From: CAVSSX01 sp963730735
GTDB lineage: Bacteria; Actinomycetota; Acidimicrobiia; Acidimicrobiales; RAAP-2
NCBI GenBank assembly: GCA_963730735.1
Contig: CAVSSX010000007.1
Coordinates: forward strand, 1,054,001-1,118,000
Direction of reading: 5' to 3'
Length of the DNA: 64,000 bases
The position numbers were made by a program, and so were the translations under genes. Each line of letters opens with the position of its first letter. Position 1 is the first letter of the stretch. A model generated the notes under the pieces. It was not told where the DNA came from and ran no database searches. It was given only the letters and a program-made list of their open reading frames with translations. Shown here one piece after another: positions 15,497 to 24,891 of the stretch.

Positions 15497-16390
15497 TCAG
15501 CCGATGAAGGCGTCGAGCAGTTGGGCCAGCTCGACCGGCTTGTCGCCCTGCACGCTGTGACCGGCGCCCTCGACCCGCTCCACCTGGGCGTCGGGTTGAC
15601 GTCGCAGCAGCTCGGCCTCGTCGTCGTCGTCGACCACGGTGCCCTCGGCCATGCCCCGCACCAGTAGCAGCGGGACCCGAACCGACGAGATCCCGGCCCA
15701 CAGGTCGGCGAACTCGGGTCGGACGCCGGACTCGTTCTGCCGGAATCGGGCGTAGCGCCACACCCAGCTGCCGTCGTCGAGCTGCACGGCGTTGTGCAGG
15801 ATCCCCCGGCGAAGGGACGACACCGACCGGGTCGGGTTGTACTCGATGGTCCGGGCCAGGATCTCGTCGAAGTCGGCGAAGCTCGGCGGCCCGTTGATGA
15901 AGGCGGTGATGGCCGAGGCCTTCTTGTTGTTGACCCCCGGGGTGACGTCGATGAGGCCCAGCGCCCGGACCAGATCGGGGTGGCGGGCGGTCAGGGCGAT
16001 GGAGGTCAGGCCGCCGAGGGACATCCCGACGACACCGCGGGCCTCGGGCGCCAGGGCCGAGATGGCGACGGCGACGTCGTCGGCCAGGTGGTCGACGGCC
16101 ATCGAGCCGTGCGACCCCCCGTCGGAGTGCCCGTGGCCCGGGAGGTCGACGGCGACCAGCGGCCGCCCGAGGGCCATGGCGACCGTGTCCCAGGTGTGGG
16201 CGTTCTGCGCCCCGCCGTGGACCAGCACGAGTTCGGGGGGCCCGTCGCCCCAGACCAGGGCGCTGAGTTGGCGGCCCGGCTCGAGCTCGACCGAGGTCCG
16301 TCGCACGGTCGGCGGACCGTCGTAGGGAAGGCCGAATTCCTCGGCGTTCTCGGAGAAGAGCGAGAACTCGTCGTACTCGATCCGTGCCAT
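15497..16390 (-). CDS. Alpha/beta-fold hydrolase
   Basis: A 297-residue hydrolase. After a 45-residue lead, the fold begins LSALVWGDGPPELVLVHGG (oxyanion HGG). VAVDLPGHGHSDG follows, then the nucleophile elbow VVGMSLGGLTS (Ser in GMSLGG), LGLIDVTPG, and near the C-terminus EGAGHSVQGDKP, which holds the catalytic His. The acid residue is probably in the VDDDDEAEL region. The family includes esterases, lipases and haloalkane-type enzymes; the substrate cannot be assigned. No signal peptide is seen. It is transcribed away from glmU, with 89 bases between the divergent starts. Confidence 0.9.
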   Translation of the reverse strand: MARIEYDEFSLFSENAEEFGLPYDGPPTVRRTSVELEPGRQLSALVWGDGPPELVLVHGGAQNAHTWDTVAMALGRPLVAVDLPGHGHSDGGSHGSMAVDHLADDVAVAISALAPEARGVVGMSLGGLTSIALTARHPDLVRALGLIDVTPGVNNKKASAITAFINGPPSFADFDEILARTIEYNPTRSVSSLRRGILHNAVQLDDGSWVWRYARFRQNESGVRPEFADLWAGISSVRVPLLLVRGMAEGTVVDDDDEAELLRRQPDAQVERVEGAGHSVQGDKPVELAQLLDAFIG

Positions 16391-16479
16391 GGGGCCACCC
16401 TAACGGGGCGGCCGACGGCCCGCCGGGGCGCCGTGCGCCCCTCTGACCCTCGCCGGCGACGCTGGGGCAGAATGGGTCC

Positions 16480-17578
16480 ATGACCACTCGCCCGCTCTCT
16501 GCCGTCGTGCTCGCCGCCGGGGAGGGGACCCGGATGCGCTCGGAGCGGCCCAAGCCCCTGCACCGGTTGTGCGGGCGGCCGATGGTCCTCCACGTCCTCG
16601 ACGCATCTGGCCGAGCTGGACGTGTCCCAGGTCGTGGTGGTCGTCGGCCATCGGGGGGAGTGGGTCACCAAGACGCTGATCGAGCACGCCCCGGTCGGCA
16701 TGACCATCGAGTTCGTGGAGCAGCCCGAGCAGCGCGGGACCGGCGACGCCACCGCCGTCGCCCTGACCGGTCTGGCCGACGACGACGGGGACGGCGACGT
16801 GGTGGTGCTGCCGGGCGACACGCCGCTGTTGCGTCCCCCGACCCTGGCCGCGCTGGTCCGCTACCACCGGGAGCACGACGCCGGCGCCACCCTGCTCACG
16901 GCCGACGTGGAGGAGCCGTTCGGCTACGGCCGGGTGATCCACGGACGCGACGACCAGGTCGTGCGGGTGGTCGAGGAGGTGGACACCACCGAGGAGGAGC
17001 GGGCCGTCACCGAGGTCAACACCTCGATCTACTGCTTCCGCCGGGCGCTGCTGGCGCCGGCGTTGCGCCGGCTGAGCCCGGCCAACGCCCAGGGCGAGTA
17101 CTACCTCACCGACGTGGTGGGCGTGCTCCACGACGCCGGCTACCGGGTCCAGTCCCTCCCGGTCGGCGACCCGATCGAGGTGGCCGGGGTCAACGACCGG
17201 GCCCAGCTGGCCATCGCCGAGGCCGAGCTGCGGGATCGGATCAACGAGCGTTGGATGCGTCGGGGCGTGACGATGTGGGACCCCGAGCGCACGTACGTCG
17301 ACGCCGGGGTCGAGCTGGCCCACGACGTCGTGCTCCTGCCCGGGGTGGTGCTGAAGGGCCGGTGCGCCGTGGGCGAGGGCACCGAGATCGGTCCCGACGC
17401 CACCCTGGTCGACACGGTGGTCGGGGCCCGAGCCGAGATCCGGCACAGCATGTGCGTGCTGTCGAGGATCGGCGATCGGGCCCGGGTGGGCCCCTTCGCC
17501 TCCCTCGGACCGGGGGCCGAGGTGGCCGACGACGCCGTCGTCCTGCCCTTCACGGTGCTCCCGATCCCCGTCGACTGA
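16480..17578 (+). CDS. glmU: GlmU-like N-acetylglucosamine-1-phosphate uridyltransferase, short, frameshifted
   Basis: The N-terminus is a nucleotidyltransferase: VVLAAGEGTRMRSERPKPLH, then GRPMVLHVLDA. An extra T near 16606 breaks the frame. The rest reads through from LAELDVSQVVVVVGH, with QPEQRGTGDATAVAL, VLPGDTPLL, GYGRVI and EVNTSIYCFRR, to a short left-handed beta-helix region (MWDPERTYVDAGVELAHDV to VLPIPVD). Restored length is about 365 residues against about 450 in standard GlmU. The distal acetyltransferase part of the beta-helix is therefore missing. GlmU makes UDP-GlcNAc for peptidoglycan and glycan synthesis. Adjacent prs supports the assignment. The frameshift is probably a sequence error; the short C-terminus is not explained by it. 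Confidence 0.85.
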
Positions 17579-17628
17579 TCGGCGATCGGGCCCTGTCGAC
17601 CCTGCCGCCGACGCGGTAGCCTCGCGGG

Positions 17629-18600
17629 GTGGAGTACGTCCCGCACCGTCGACTGGAGCTGGTGTCCGGGCGCTCGCACCCGGCCCTCGCCGAAGAGATC
17701 GCCCGTCACCTCAACGTCACCCTGATGGAGGCCAACCTCCGGGAGTTCGCCAACGGTGAGGTCCACTGCCGGTACGGCAGCTCGATCCGGGGCTGCGACG
17801 TCTTCATCATCCAGACCCACTGCGGCCCGGTGAACGACACGGTCATGGAGCAGATGATCATGATCGACGCGGCCAAGCGCGCCTCAGCCAAGCGCATCAC
17901 CGCCGTCTGCCCGTACTACGGCTACTCGCGCCAGGATCGCAAGGCCTCGGGACGTGAGCCCATCACGGCCAAGCTGGTGGCCGACATGCTGTCGGCCGCC
18001 GGCGCCGACCGGGTGGTCAGCGTCGACCTGCACTCCGGCCAGATCCAGGGCTTCTTCGACGTCCCCTTCGACCACCTGACGGCGGCGCCGGTGCTCGAGG
18101 ACTACTTGCGCAACCACGCCACCAGCGACGTCGTGGTGGTGGCCCCCGACGCCGGCCGGGTGAAGGTGGCCGAGCGCTACAGCCAGCACCTGGGCTGCGA
18201 CCTGGCCCTTGTCCACAAGACCCGGCCCCGGGGCACGGCCAACACGGTGGAGGCCCGCCACGTGGTAGGTGCCGTCGAGGGTCGGCACTGCATCCTGATC
18301 GACGACATGATCGACACCGCCGGGACGATCTGTGCCGCCGCCGAGCTCCTGGCCGATGCCGGGGCGGCCGACATCTGGGCCATGGCCACCCACGCCGTCC
18401 TCTCGGACCCGGCCATCGACCGGCTCAAGGCCTCGTCCATCACCCGGGTGGTGGTCACCGACACCCTCCCGGTGCTGGCCGACCGCTATTTCGACAAGCT
18501 CGAGGTGCTCTCGGTGGCCCGGATCATCGCCGACGCCATCGACGCCGTCTTCGAGGACACCTCGGTCTCGGACATCTTCGGCGGCGACAACCTGGCCTGA
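17629..18600 (+). CDS. prs: Ribose-phosphate pyrophosphokinase
   Basis: PRPP synthetase, converting ribose-5-phosphate and ATP to PRPP for nucleotide, His and Trp synthesis; 323 residues. Visible motifs: ELVSGRSHPALAEEIA at the N-terminus, FANGEVHCRYGSSIRG, the ATP loop CPYYGYSRQDRK, VVSVDLHSGQIQGFF, VVAPDAGRVKVAERY, the flexible-loop Arg in HKTRPRG, and the PRPP loop ILIDDMIDTAGT. GTG 17629 is the start, 50 bases after glmU, an order shared with other actinobacteria. Many homologues read KKR where this one has HKTRPRG; otherwise it is standard. Confidence 0.96.
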   Translation: MEYVPHRRLELVSGRSHPALAEEIARHLNVTLMEANLREFANGEVHCRYGSSIRGCDVFIIQTHCGPVNDTVMEQMIMIDAAKRASAKRITAVCPYYGYSRQDRKASGREPITAKLVADMLSAAGADRVVSVDLHSGQIQGFFDVPFDHLTAAPVLEDYLRNHATSDVVVVAPDAGRVKVAERYSQHLGCDLALVHKTRPRGTANTVEARHVVGAVEGRHCILIDDMIDTAGTICAAAELLADAGAADIWAMATHAVLSDPAIDRLKASSITRVVVTDTLPVLADRYFDKLEVLSVARIIADAIDAVFEDTSVSDIFGGDNLA

Positions 18601-18604
18601 GCCA

Positions 18605-18637
18605 ACCCGGGATACCGGGTGGCGGTGGTCGGCCACC
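18605..18637. terminator. Two small adjacent hairpins after prs
   Basis: ACCCGG (18605-18610) pairs with CCGGGT (18615-18620), and GGTGG (18624-18628) pairs with CCACC (18633-18637). They directly follow the prs stop in the 145-base gap before rplY and may weaken read-through. No U-tract is present, so the call is tentative. Confidence 0.35.
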
Positions 18638-18745
18638 CTCCCGGGCGGCTACGCTGGGCAGCCGTTCGCCAGGGGCGTGCCGGCCCCGTAGGGGGCACCG
18701 GCTCCGGCGACACCGACCGAGACGCTTCGCCCGAGGAGACCCGCC

Positions 18746-19393
18746 ATGCCCGAGATCACCCTTGCCGCCGAAGTGGGCCGTTCCCTCGGCTCACGTTCGA
18801 GCCGTCGCCTGCGGACCGAGGGCAAGATCCCGGGCGTCATCTACGGGCACGGCAGCGAGCCGGTCCCGGTGGCCGTGGTCGGCCGTGAGCTGCGGATCGC
18901 CCTGTCGGGTGAGTCCGGGTCGAACACGCTGCTCTCTTTGGTGGCCGGCGACACCACCTTCCTGACCCTGGCCCGGGCCATGCAGCGCCACCCGGTCAAG
19001 GGCACGGTGACCCACGTCGACTTCCAGATCGTCCGGCGTGACGAGGTCATCGCCGCCGAGGTGCCGGTCAACCTCACCGGCGAGGCCCTCGAGGTCCAGC
19101 ACGGCGACGGTCTGGTCGAGCAGCAGCTCTTCACCCTCTCGGTGCGGGCCCGTCCGGCCGACATCCCGTCCTCGATCGAGGTCGACATCACCGACCTGGT
19201 CATCGGCGGCGCCATCCGCATCGCCGATCTCACCCTCCCGAACGGCGTCACCACCGAGCTCGAGGACGACGTGGCCATCGTGGCCGGCCAGGCCCCCCGG
19301 GTCACGGCCGAGGGCGAGGGCGAGGGCGAAGCGACGGAGGGGGCCGAGGCCGCCGAGGCACCGTCCGGCGAGAGCGCCGACGGCGAGGGCTAG
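18746..19393 (+). CDS. rplY: Large ribosomal subunit protein bL25 (CTC/TL5 form)
   Basis: A 215-residue 5S-rRNA-binding protein of the longer CTC/TL5 type. The N-terminal bL25 domain has SRSSRRLRTEGKIPGVIYGHG and the later HVDFQ strand. The C-terminal TL5 beta domain has VPVNLTGEA and VDITDLVIGGAIRIADLTLP. A Glu/Ala-rich disordered tail of about 30 residues (GEGEGEATEGAEAAEA) closes the protein. ATG 18746 follows a GAGGAG ribosome-binding site. The 145-base leader contains a further GC-rich palindromic stretch (about 18670-18705), but I do not recognise a known regulator. The next gene is pth, as in many bacteria. Confidence 0.95.
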   Translation: MPEITLAAEVGRSLGSRSSRRLRTEGKIPGVIYGHGSEPVPVAVVGRELRIALSGESGSNTLLSLVAGDTTFLTLARAMQRHPVKGTVTHVDFQIVRRDEVIAAEVPVNLTGEALEVQHGDGLVEQQLFTLSVRARPADIPSSIEVDITDLVIGGAIRIADLTLPNGVTTELEDDVAIVAGQAPRVTAEGEGEGEATEGAEAAEAPSGESADGEG

Positions 19394-19462
19394 GTCCTGC
19401 GCCGCCTCTTCGGGGGCAGCGATCGGGACGCCCCCCGGCGGGGGACACCGGCCGACCTGCTC

Positions 19463-20023
19463 GTGGTGGGCCTCGGGAACCCGGGCGAGGAGTTCGCCGG
19501 CTCCCGGCACAACGTGGGTGCCGACGCCGTCCGACTCGTGGCCGATCGTCACGGCGCCGGGCCGCTGAAGCCACTCCGAGGCCAACCGGCGTCGGTGGCC
19601 GAGGTCACCCTCGGCGGGCGACGGGTGGCGCTGGCCGTCCCCACCACCTTCATGAACGACTCCGGGGCGGCAGTCCGACCCCTGGTCCGGCGCTTCGGTA
19701 TCGAGGATCCGAGGGCCCTGGTCATCGTGCACGACGAGCTGGACCTGGCCCCGGGGCGCCTCAAGGTCAAGATCGGCGGCGGCACGGCGGGTCACAACGG
19801 GCTCAAGTCCGTCCAGGCGCACCTGCACACCAACGACTACGTGCGGATCCGGATCGGGATCGGCAAGCCGCCATCGCCCCAGGCCGGTGCCGACTACGTG
19901 CTGCGCCGGCCCTCGGCCGGTCAGCGCCGTGAGCTGGAGCAGAGCGTGGCCGAAGCCGCCGACGCGGTGGAGTTGCTGATCGCCGACGGTGTCGAGGCGG
20001 CGATGAACCGGGTCAACGGCTGA
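19463..20023 (+). CDS. pth: Peptidyl-tRNA hydrolase
   Basis: Pth cleaves peptidyl-tRNA released from stalled ribosomes. The family signature VGLGNPGEEFAGSRHNVG opens the protein. It contains the catalytic His in RHNVG, PTTFMNDSG, the Asp in VIVHDELDL, LKVKIGGGTAGHNGLKS, and RIRIGIGKP. From GTG 19463 the protein has 186 residues, but this start removes part of the first strand (ADLLVVGLG). The open frame extends in phase to CTG 19397 just after the rplY stop, giving about 22 more residues that read like a normal actinobacterial N-terminus. The true start is therefore probably a non-standard codon upstream. Confidence 0.93.
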   Translation: MVGLGNPGEEFAGSRHNVGADAVRLVADRHGAGPLKPLRGQPASVAEVTLGGRRVALAVPTTFMNDSGAAVRPLVRRFGIEDPRALVIVHDELDLAPGRLKVKIGGGTAGHNGLKSVQAHLHTNDYVRIRIGIGKPPSPQAGADYVLRRPSAGQRRELEQSVAEAADAVELLIADGVEAAMNRVNG

Positions 20024-20082
20024 GGTATGGCCGGATCCACGATGTCGTCGATGCCGGGCGCCGGCCAGCTCGAGCCGATCCG

Positions 20083-23000
20083 GTGAGCGACCCGGTCGGC
20101 CTCGGCCCGCTGCCGCCACTGCTGCGCCACGAGACGGAGCTCGCCCGCGTCCTCGGCCTGTCCACGGCCACGCTGTCGGTCCCGGTGGCCGCCCAGGCCT
20201 TCGCCCTGGCCGGGTTGGCCGCCCTCTCGGACCGCCGGCCCCTGGTGGTGGTCACGGCCACCATGTCCGACGCCGAACGGCTCACGGCCGATCTGTTGTG
20301 CATGGTGGCGCCCGAGGAACGGCCCGTGGGCACGGGGACCTACCTCGGCGGTCTCGACGACCCGGTGGTGCTCTTGCCAGCCTGGGAGACCCTGCCCTTC
20401 GAGCGTGTCAGCCCCGAGGTGTCCACCATGGGCCGCCGGCTGGCCGTCCTCTGGCACCTCTTCGGGGCCGAGGTCGGCCCGGCGGGGCCCGTGGGCTGGT
20501 CCCGGCCGCCGAGGATCGTGGTGGCCCCGATCCGGGCCTTGCTCCAGCGCCTCGGCCCGTGGGCCGAGAGTGCCCGGCCCCTGGTGGTGGCCAAGGGCGC
20601 TCGACTCGACGTCGACGAGACGGTGGCCACCCTCATCGGGTCGGGCTACCGCCGGGAGCACCAGGTCGAACACCGGGGTGAGGTGGCGGTGCGCGGTGGG
20701 ATCATCGACGTGTTCCCGTCGACCACCGACGTGCCGGTGCGCATCGACCTGTGGGGTGACGAGGTGGATCGGCTCACGGTGTTCGACGTCGCCGACCAAC
20801 GGTCGGTAGCGGACATCGACGAGGTGGGACTGTTCGGGTGCCGGGAGATGGCGCCCACGGCCGAGATCCGGGCCCGGGCGGCCGAGCTCGAGGTCACCGA
20901 GCCCTGGGGCCGCTCGCAGTGGGAGCGCCTGGCCGCCGGCGAGCAGTTCGACGGCATGGAGTCGTGGCTCCCGTGGCTCCACCCGACGGCCGAGCTCCTG
21001 ACCGACCGGTTGGCCGAGACGGCCCAAGTGGTGCTGCTCGAGCCGAGCCGGGTCCGGGCCCGGGCGGCCGACCTCAACGACGAGGAGGCGGCCCTGGCCG
21101 CCACCCTGGCCGGGACCTGGGGTGTGGTCACGGCACCGGACGGGGTCGACGAGGACGAGGTGCCGAGCGACGACCAGCCGGATGGCGGGGGACCGGACGG
21201 CGAGCCGGCGCCCGGTGTTCGGACCGCCTTGCCCCACCTGCACCTGCCCTTCGACCGGCTGCTCGAGAAGAGCCGGGCGGCCCTGCTGACGGTGACGGCG
21301 ACCCCCGAGGGTCCGAACGTCCCGGTGGTCACGGTGCGGAACTTCCCGCCGGTGACCGGCGACGCCTCGCTGCTCGCCCGCCAGGTGGGCGGCCTGGTCG
21401 AGGAGGGCTACTCGGTCACCCTGTGCGCCACCTCGGTCGCCGGCGCCGAGCGTCTCTCGACCGTGCTGGCCGGCGAGGGGGTGACGGCGCCGGTGGTCGA
21501 GGTCACGGCGGCCGCCCGCGGCGTCCGGGTGGTGGCGGCGCCGATCGCCTCCGGCTTCATCCTCCCCGACCTGAAGGTGGCCGTGCTCTCCGAGTCCGAC
21601 GTCACCGGCCGGCGGGTGGCCCACCGGGTGGCTCGCCCCCGGGCCCGGCCGACCGACGGCTTCTTCGACGACCTGGCGCCGGGCAGCTACGTGGTCCATC
21701 GCCAGCACGGCGTGGCCCGCTTCTCCGGGGTGACGTCGCGCACCATCGGGGGCACGACCCGTGACTACCTGGTGCTCGAGTACCGGGGCGGCGACCGCCT
21801 CTACCTCCCGGTCGACCAGATCGAGGCGGTCACGCCGTACTCGGGCGGCGAGCAGCCGACGCTGTCGAAGATGGGCGGCGCCGACTGGCAGCGGACCCGG
21901 GCCCGGGCCCGGGCCGCCGCCAGCGAGGTGGCCGAGGAGCTGGTGGTCCTCTACCGGGCCCGGATGGTGGCTGAGGGCTTCGCCTTCGGTCCCGACACGC
22001 CCTGGCAGCAGGAGATGGAGGCCGCCTTCCCCTACACCGAGACGGCCGACCAGCTCCGGGCCATCGCCGAGGTGAAGGCCGACATGGAAGAGCCGCGCCC
22101 GATGGACCGGCTGGTCTGCGGCGACGTCGGTTTCGGCAAGACCGAGGTGGCGGTGCGGGCGGTGTTCAAGGCGGTCCAGGCCGGGCGCCAGGCGGCCGTC
22201 CTGGTGCCGACGACGCTGCTGGCCAGCCAGCACTACCAGACCATCGCCGACCGCTTCGCCCCGTACCCGATCCGGGTCGAGCTGCTCAGCCGGTTCCTGT
22301 CGGCGGCCCAGGCCCGCAAGGTCATCGACGGCCTGGCCGACGGCTCGGTCGACGTCGTGGTCGGCACCCACCGGCTGCTGGCCGACGACCTGGCCTTCCG
22401 CCAACTCGGCCTGTTGGTGGTGGACGAGGAGCAGCGCTTCGGGGTGACGCACAAGGAGTCGGTCAAACGGTTGGCCGAGGGCGTCGACGTGCTCACCCTG
22501 ACCGCCAGCCCGATCCCGAGGACCCTCGAGATGGCCCTCACCGGCATCCGGGACCTGTCGTTGGTCAACACCCCGCCGGCCGACCGCCGGCCGATCCTCA
22601 CCTACGTCGGGGAGGAGGACCCGGCCGCCGTCTCCGAGGCCATCCGGCGCGAACTGCTCCGGGAGGGCCAGGTCTTCTACGTCCACAACCGGGTGGCCGA
22701 CATCGAGAACGTGGCCCGACGACTGCGGCAGCTGGTGCCCGAGGCCCGGGTGGCCATCGCCCACGGCCAGATGGACGAGGGCACGCTCGAGCAGGTGGTG
22801 TTCGACTTCGCCGAACGCCGCTACGACGTGCTCTGCTGCACCACCATCATCGAGTCGGGGATCGACATGCCCTCGGTGAACACCCTGGTGGTCGACCGGG
22901 CCGACCTCTTGGGCCTCGGCCAGCTGCACCAGATCCGGGGCCGGGTGGGCCGGGGCGGCCAGCGTTCCTACGCCTATCTCTTCCACCCGGCCGACCGGGT

Positions 23001-23679
23001 GCTCAGCGAGACGGCCTACGAGCGCCTCCGGACGATCGGGGAGCACACCGAGCTCGGCTCGGGCTTCAAGATCGCCATGCGGGACCTCGAGATCCGGGGG
23101 GCCGGCAACCTGCTCGGCGCCGACCAGTCGGGCCACATCGCCGCCGTGGGCTACGACCTGTACGTCCAGCTCGTGGCCGAGGCGGTGGCCGAGGCCCGGG
23201 GCGAGCCCCGGTCCACTCCGCCCACGGTCTCCCTCGACGTCCCGGGCGACGCCAACCTGCCCTCGGACTACGTGGCGGCCGAGGACGCCCGGCTCGAGGC
23301 CTACCGGCGGCTGGCGTCGACCGTCACCCTGGCCGAGGTGGACGACGTGGCCGAGGAGTGGGCCGACCGGTTCGGACCCCGACCCCCGGCCGCCGAGGGC
23401 CTCCTGGCGTTGGCCCGGCTGCGGGTCGAGTGCCTGCGCATCGGGATCACCGACGTAGCCGTGGTGCCGGCCCGGGTGGGCGGGGCCCGCCACCCGATCG
23501 CCCGGGTGTCGCCGGTTCGGCTGGCGGCCAGTGCCGAGGTCCGCCTGCGGCGGCTGGCCCCGGGGGCCACCTACAAGGAGGAGTTGGCCCAGCTCGTCGT
23601 GCCCTTGACCGGCTCGGCCCGCCCGGCCGAGGCCCTCCGGGACCTCCTGGTCCAGTTGGTGCCGCCGCCCGAGGAGTGA
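20083..23679 (+). CDS. mfd: Transcription-repair coupling factor
   Basis: Mfd removes stalled RNA polymerase and recruits UvrA at lesions. The 1198 residues have the full layout: a UvrB-like N-terminal module (residues about 1-340), the RNA polymerase-interacting CarD-like domain near 526-590 (PGSYVVHRQHGVARFSGV, YLPVDQIEAVTPY), a RecG-like helicase core, and the TRCF C-terminal domain. The core has Walker A GDVGFGKTE near 680, PTTLLASQHY, DEEQ in VVDEEQRFGV near 780, TASPIPRTLEMAL, VFYVHNRVADI, IIESGIDMPSVNTL and HQIRGRVGRGGQRSYAYL. GTG 20083 follows pth by 59 bases. It is complete and uninterrupted. Confidence 0.97.
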   Translation: MSDPVGLGPLPPLLRHETELARVLGLSTATLSVPVAAQAFALAGLAALSDRRPLVVVTATMSDAERLTADLLCMVAPEERPVGTGTYLGGLDDPVVLLPAWETLPFERVSPEVSTMGRRLAVLWHLFGAEVGPAGPVGWSRPPRIVVAPIRALLQRLGPWAESARPLVVAKGARLDVDETVATLIGSGYRREHQVEHRGEVAVRGGIIDVFPSTTDVPVRIDLWGDEVDRLTVFDVADQRSVADIDEVGLFGCREMAPTAEIRARAAELEVTEPWGRSQWERLAAGEQFDGMESWLPWLHPTAELLTDRLAETAQVVLLEPSRVRARAADLNDEEAALAATLAGTWGVVTAPDGVDEDEVPSDDQPDGGGPDGEPAPGVRTALPHLHLPFDRLLEKSRAALLTVTATPEGPNVPVVTVRNFPPVTGDASLLARQVGGLVEEGYSVTLCATSVAGAERLSTVLAGEGVTAPVVEVTAAARGVRVVAAPIASGFILPDLKVAVLSESDVTGRRVAHRVARPRARPTDGFFDDLAPGSYVVHRQHGVARFSGVTSRTIGGTTRDYLVLEYRGGDRLYLPVDQIEAVTPYSGGEQPTLSKMGGADWQRTRARARAAASEVAEELVVLYRARMVAEGFAFGPDTPWQQEMEAAFPYTETADQLRAIAEVKADMEEPRPMDRLVCGDVGFGKTEVAVRAVFKAVQAGRQAAVLVPTTLLASQHYQTIADRFAPYPIRVELLSRFLSAAQARKVIDGLADGSVDVVVGTHRLLADDLAFRQLGLLVVDEEQRFGVTHKESVKRLAEGVDVLTLTASPIPRTLEMALTGIRDLSLVNTPPADRRPILTYVGEEDPAAVSEAIRRELLREGQVFYVHNRVADIENVARRLRQLVPEARVAIAHGQMDEGTLEQVVFDFAERRYDVLCCTTIIESGIDMPSVNTLVVDRADLLGLGQLHQIRGRVGRGGQRSYAYLFHPADRVLSETAYERLRTIGEHTELGSGFKIAMRDLEIRGAGNLLGADQSGHIAAVGYDLYVQLVAEAVAEARGEPRSTPPTVSLDVPGDANLPSDYVAAEDARLEAYRRLASTVTLAEVDDVAEEWADRFGPRPPAAEGLLALARLRVECLRIGITDVAVVPARVGGARHPIARVSPVRLAASAEVRLRRLAPGATYKEELAQLVVPLTGSARPAEALRDLLVQLVPPPEE

Positions 23680-23747
23680 CCCGGCCCGGCCGGCGCTGCG
23701 CTCCCGATTCGGGCCGCGGACACCCGAGCCGGTAGCATGCGCGGCCG

Positions 23748-24887
23748 GTGAAGCGATTCCTCGTCCTCCTCGTGGCCCTGGCCGCCGGCATCGCCGCAGC
23801 GGCCTTCAGCATCTCCTCGAACGCCGCCTCGGTGAACGGCGTCGGGATCAGCCGGAGCACGCTCAATAGCGACCTGACGGCCATCGGGCAGTCCTCGGCG
23901 TACCAGTGCTACCTGCGCGACAACGAGGCCCTGCAGTCGAGCGGCGCCTCGTCCCTCCCGCCGCTCTACGGCGTCGGCGGGGTGGACGCCAGCTGGGGTC
24001 TGTTCAACGGCACCTTCAACACCGAGTTCGCCGACACCTGGCTGGACCAGATGCTGACTGACGAGACGATCCACCAGCTCGTCGCCCAGAAGGGTCTGAC
24101 GGTGACGGCGTCCGACTTGGCGGTGGCCCGGACGGCCACCGCCAACATCATCACCAGTGACGTCACCCAGGCGGAGAACCAGGGTGGATCGACCTACGCC
24201 TGCTCGGGCACCGGCGCCCAGATCCTGAACTCCATGCCGGCGTCGTTCATCGACCGCCAGGTGCAGGCGCAGGCCGACACCGACGCCCTGCTGGCCTCGG
24301 CCGCCGGCTACGGGCTGGGCCAGGCGGCGCTCCAGCGGTACTACAACGCCCACCAGGGTGACTTCGACACCATCTGCCTGAGCGGCATCGTCACGGCCAG
24401 TCAGGCGGCGGCCAACGCTGCCGCGGCCAAGCTGGCCGCCGGCCAGTCCTTCGCCGACGTGGCCAAGTCCGACTCCACCGACACCTCGAGTGCCGCCAAC
24501 GGGGGGGTGCTCGGGTGTGCCGTCGCCTCGGAGACGACGCTCGGTACCGACGTGGCCAAACTGCCCGTCGGCGGGGTCACGGCGCCCCTCTCGGTGAACG
24601 GGAGCTACCTGATCCTTCAGCTCACCAAGCGGACGCCCTCGGCCTCGTTCGCAGCGTCGTTGGCCGCCGTCCGCCAAGCCGTCCTGTCGGCCGGCGAGGC
24701 CAAGGCCGGCACCGTGTTGCGCAAGGTGGTGGCAGGGTCCGACATCACAGTCGACAGCCGCTACGGCACCTGGGCCAAGACCACCATCGTCCCGCCGTCC
24801 AAGCCGCCGGTGACGTCCTTGCTGTCGCCCGTGGTCAACGTGCCTACCTCCTCCTCGGTGAACCCGGCCACCTCGGCGGCTGGCTGA
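23748..24887 (+). CDS. Exported SurA/PpiC-type peptidylprolyl isomerase-like protein
   Basis: A 379-residue secreted protein. The signal sequence FLVLLVALAAGIAAAAFSI is followed by VNGVGISRSTLNSDL, the start of a SurA_N-like helical chaperone domain. A parvulin-like segment (about residues 200-300) contains LAAGQSFADVAKSDSTDTSSAANGG, GVTAPLSVNGSYLILQLTKRTP and a following helix. The C-terminus is a Pro/Ser-rich tail. The parvulin part keeps the Q-F-ADVA...S.D.SSA.NGG pattern of the family. No lipobox is present, so it is either secreted or anchored by the uncleaved signal. Its place between mfd and mazG mirrors other actinobacteria. GTG 23748 is the start. Confidence 0.85.
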   Translation: MKRFLVLLVALAAGIAAAAFSISSNAASVNGVGISRSTLNSDLTAIGQSSAYQCYLRDNEALQSSGASSLPPLYGVGGVDASWGLFNGTFNTEFADTWLDQMLTDETIHQLVAQKGLTVTASDLAVARTATANIITSDVTQAENQGGSTYACSGTGAQILNSMPASFIDRQVQAQADTDALLASAAGYGLGQAALQRYYNAHQGDFDTICLSGIVTASQAAANAAAAKLAAGQSFADVAKSDSTDTSSAANGGVLGCAVASETTLGTDVAKLPVGGVTAPLSVNGSYLILQLTKRTPSASFAASLAAVRQAVLSAGEAKAGTVLRKVVAGSDITVDSRYGTWAKTTIVPPSKPPVTSLLSPVVNVPTSSSVNPATSAAG

Positions 24888-24891
24888 ACCA

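Noticed and set aside
18670..18705. GC-rich palindromic stretch before rplY as a ribosomal leader
   Set aside because: Inverted GC runs are expected by chance here, and no known leader motif was recognised.
19921..23493. 1190-residue minus-strand open frame opposite mfd
   Set aside because: Low-complexity His/Gly/Arg/Val-rich translation with no domain; mfd on the plus strand is complete and conserved.
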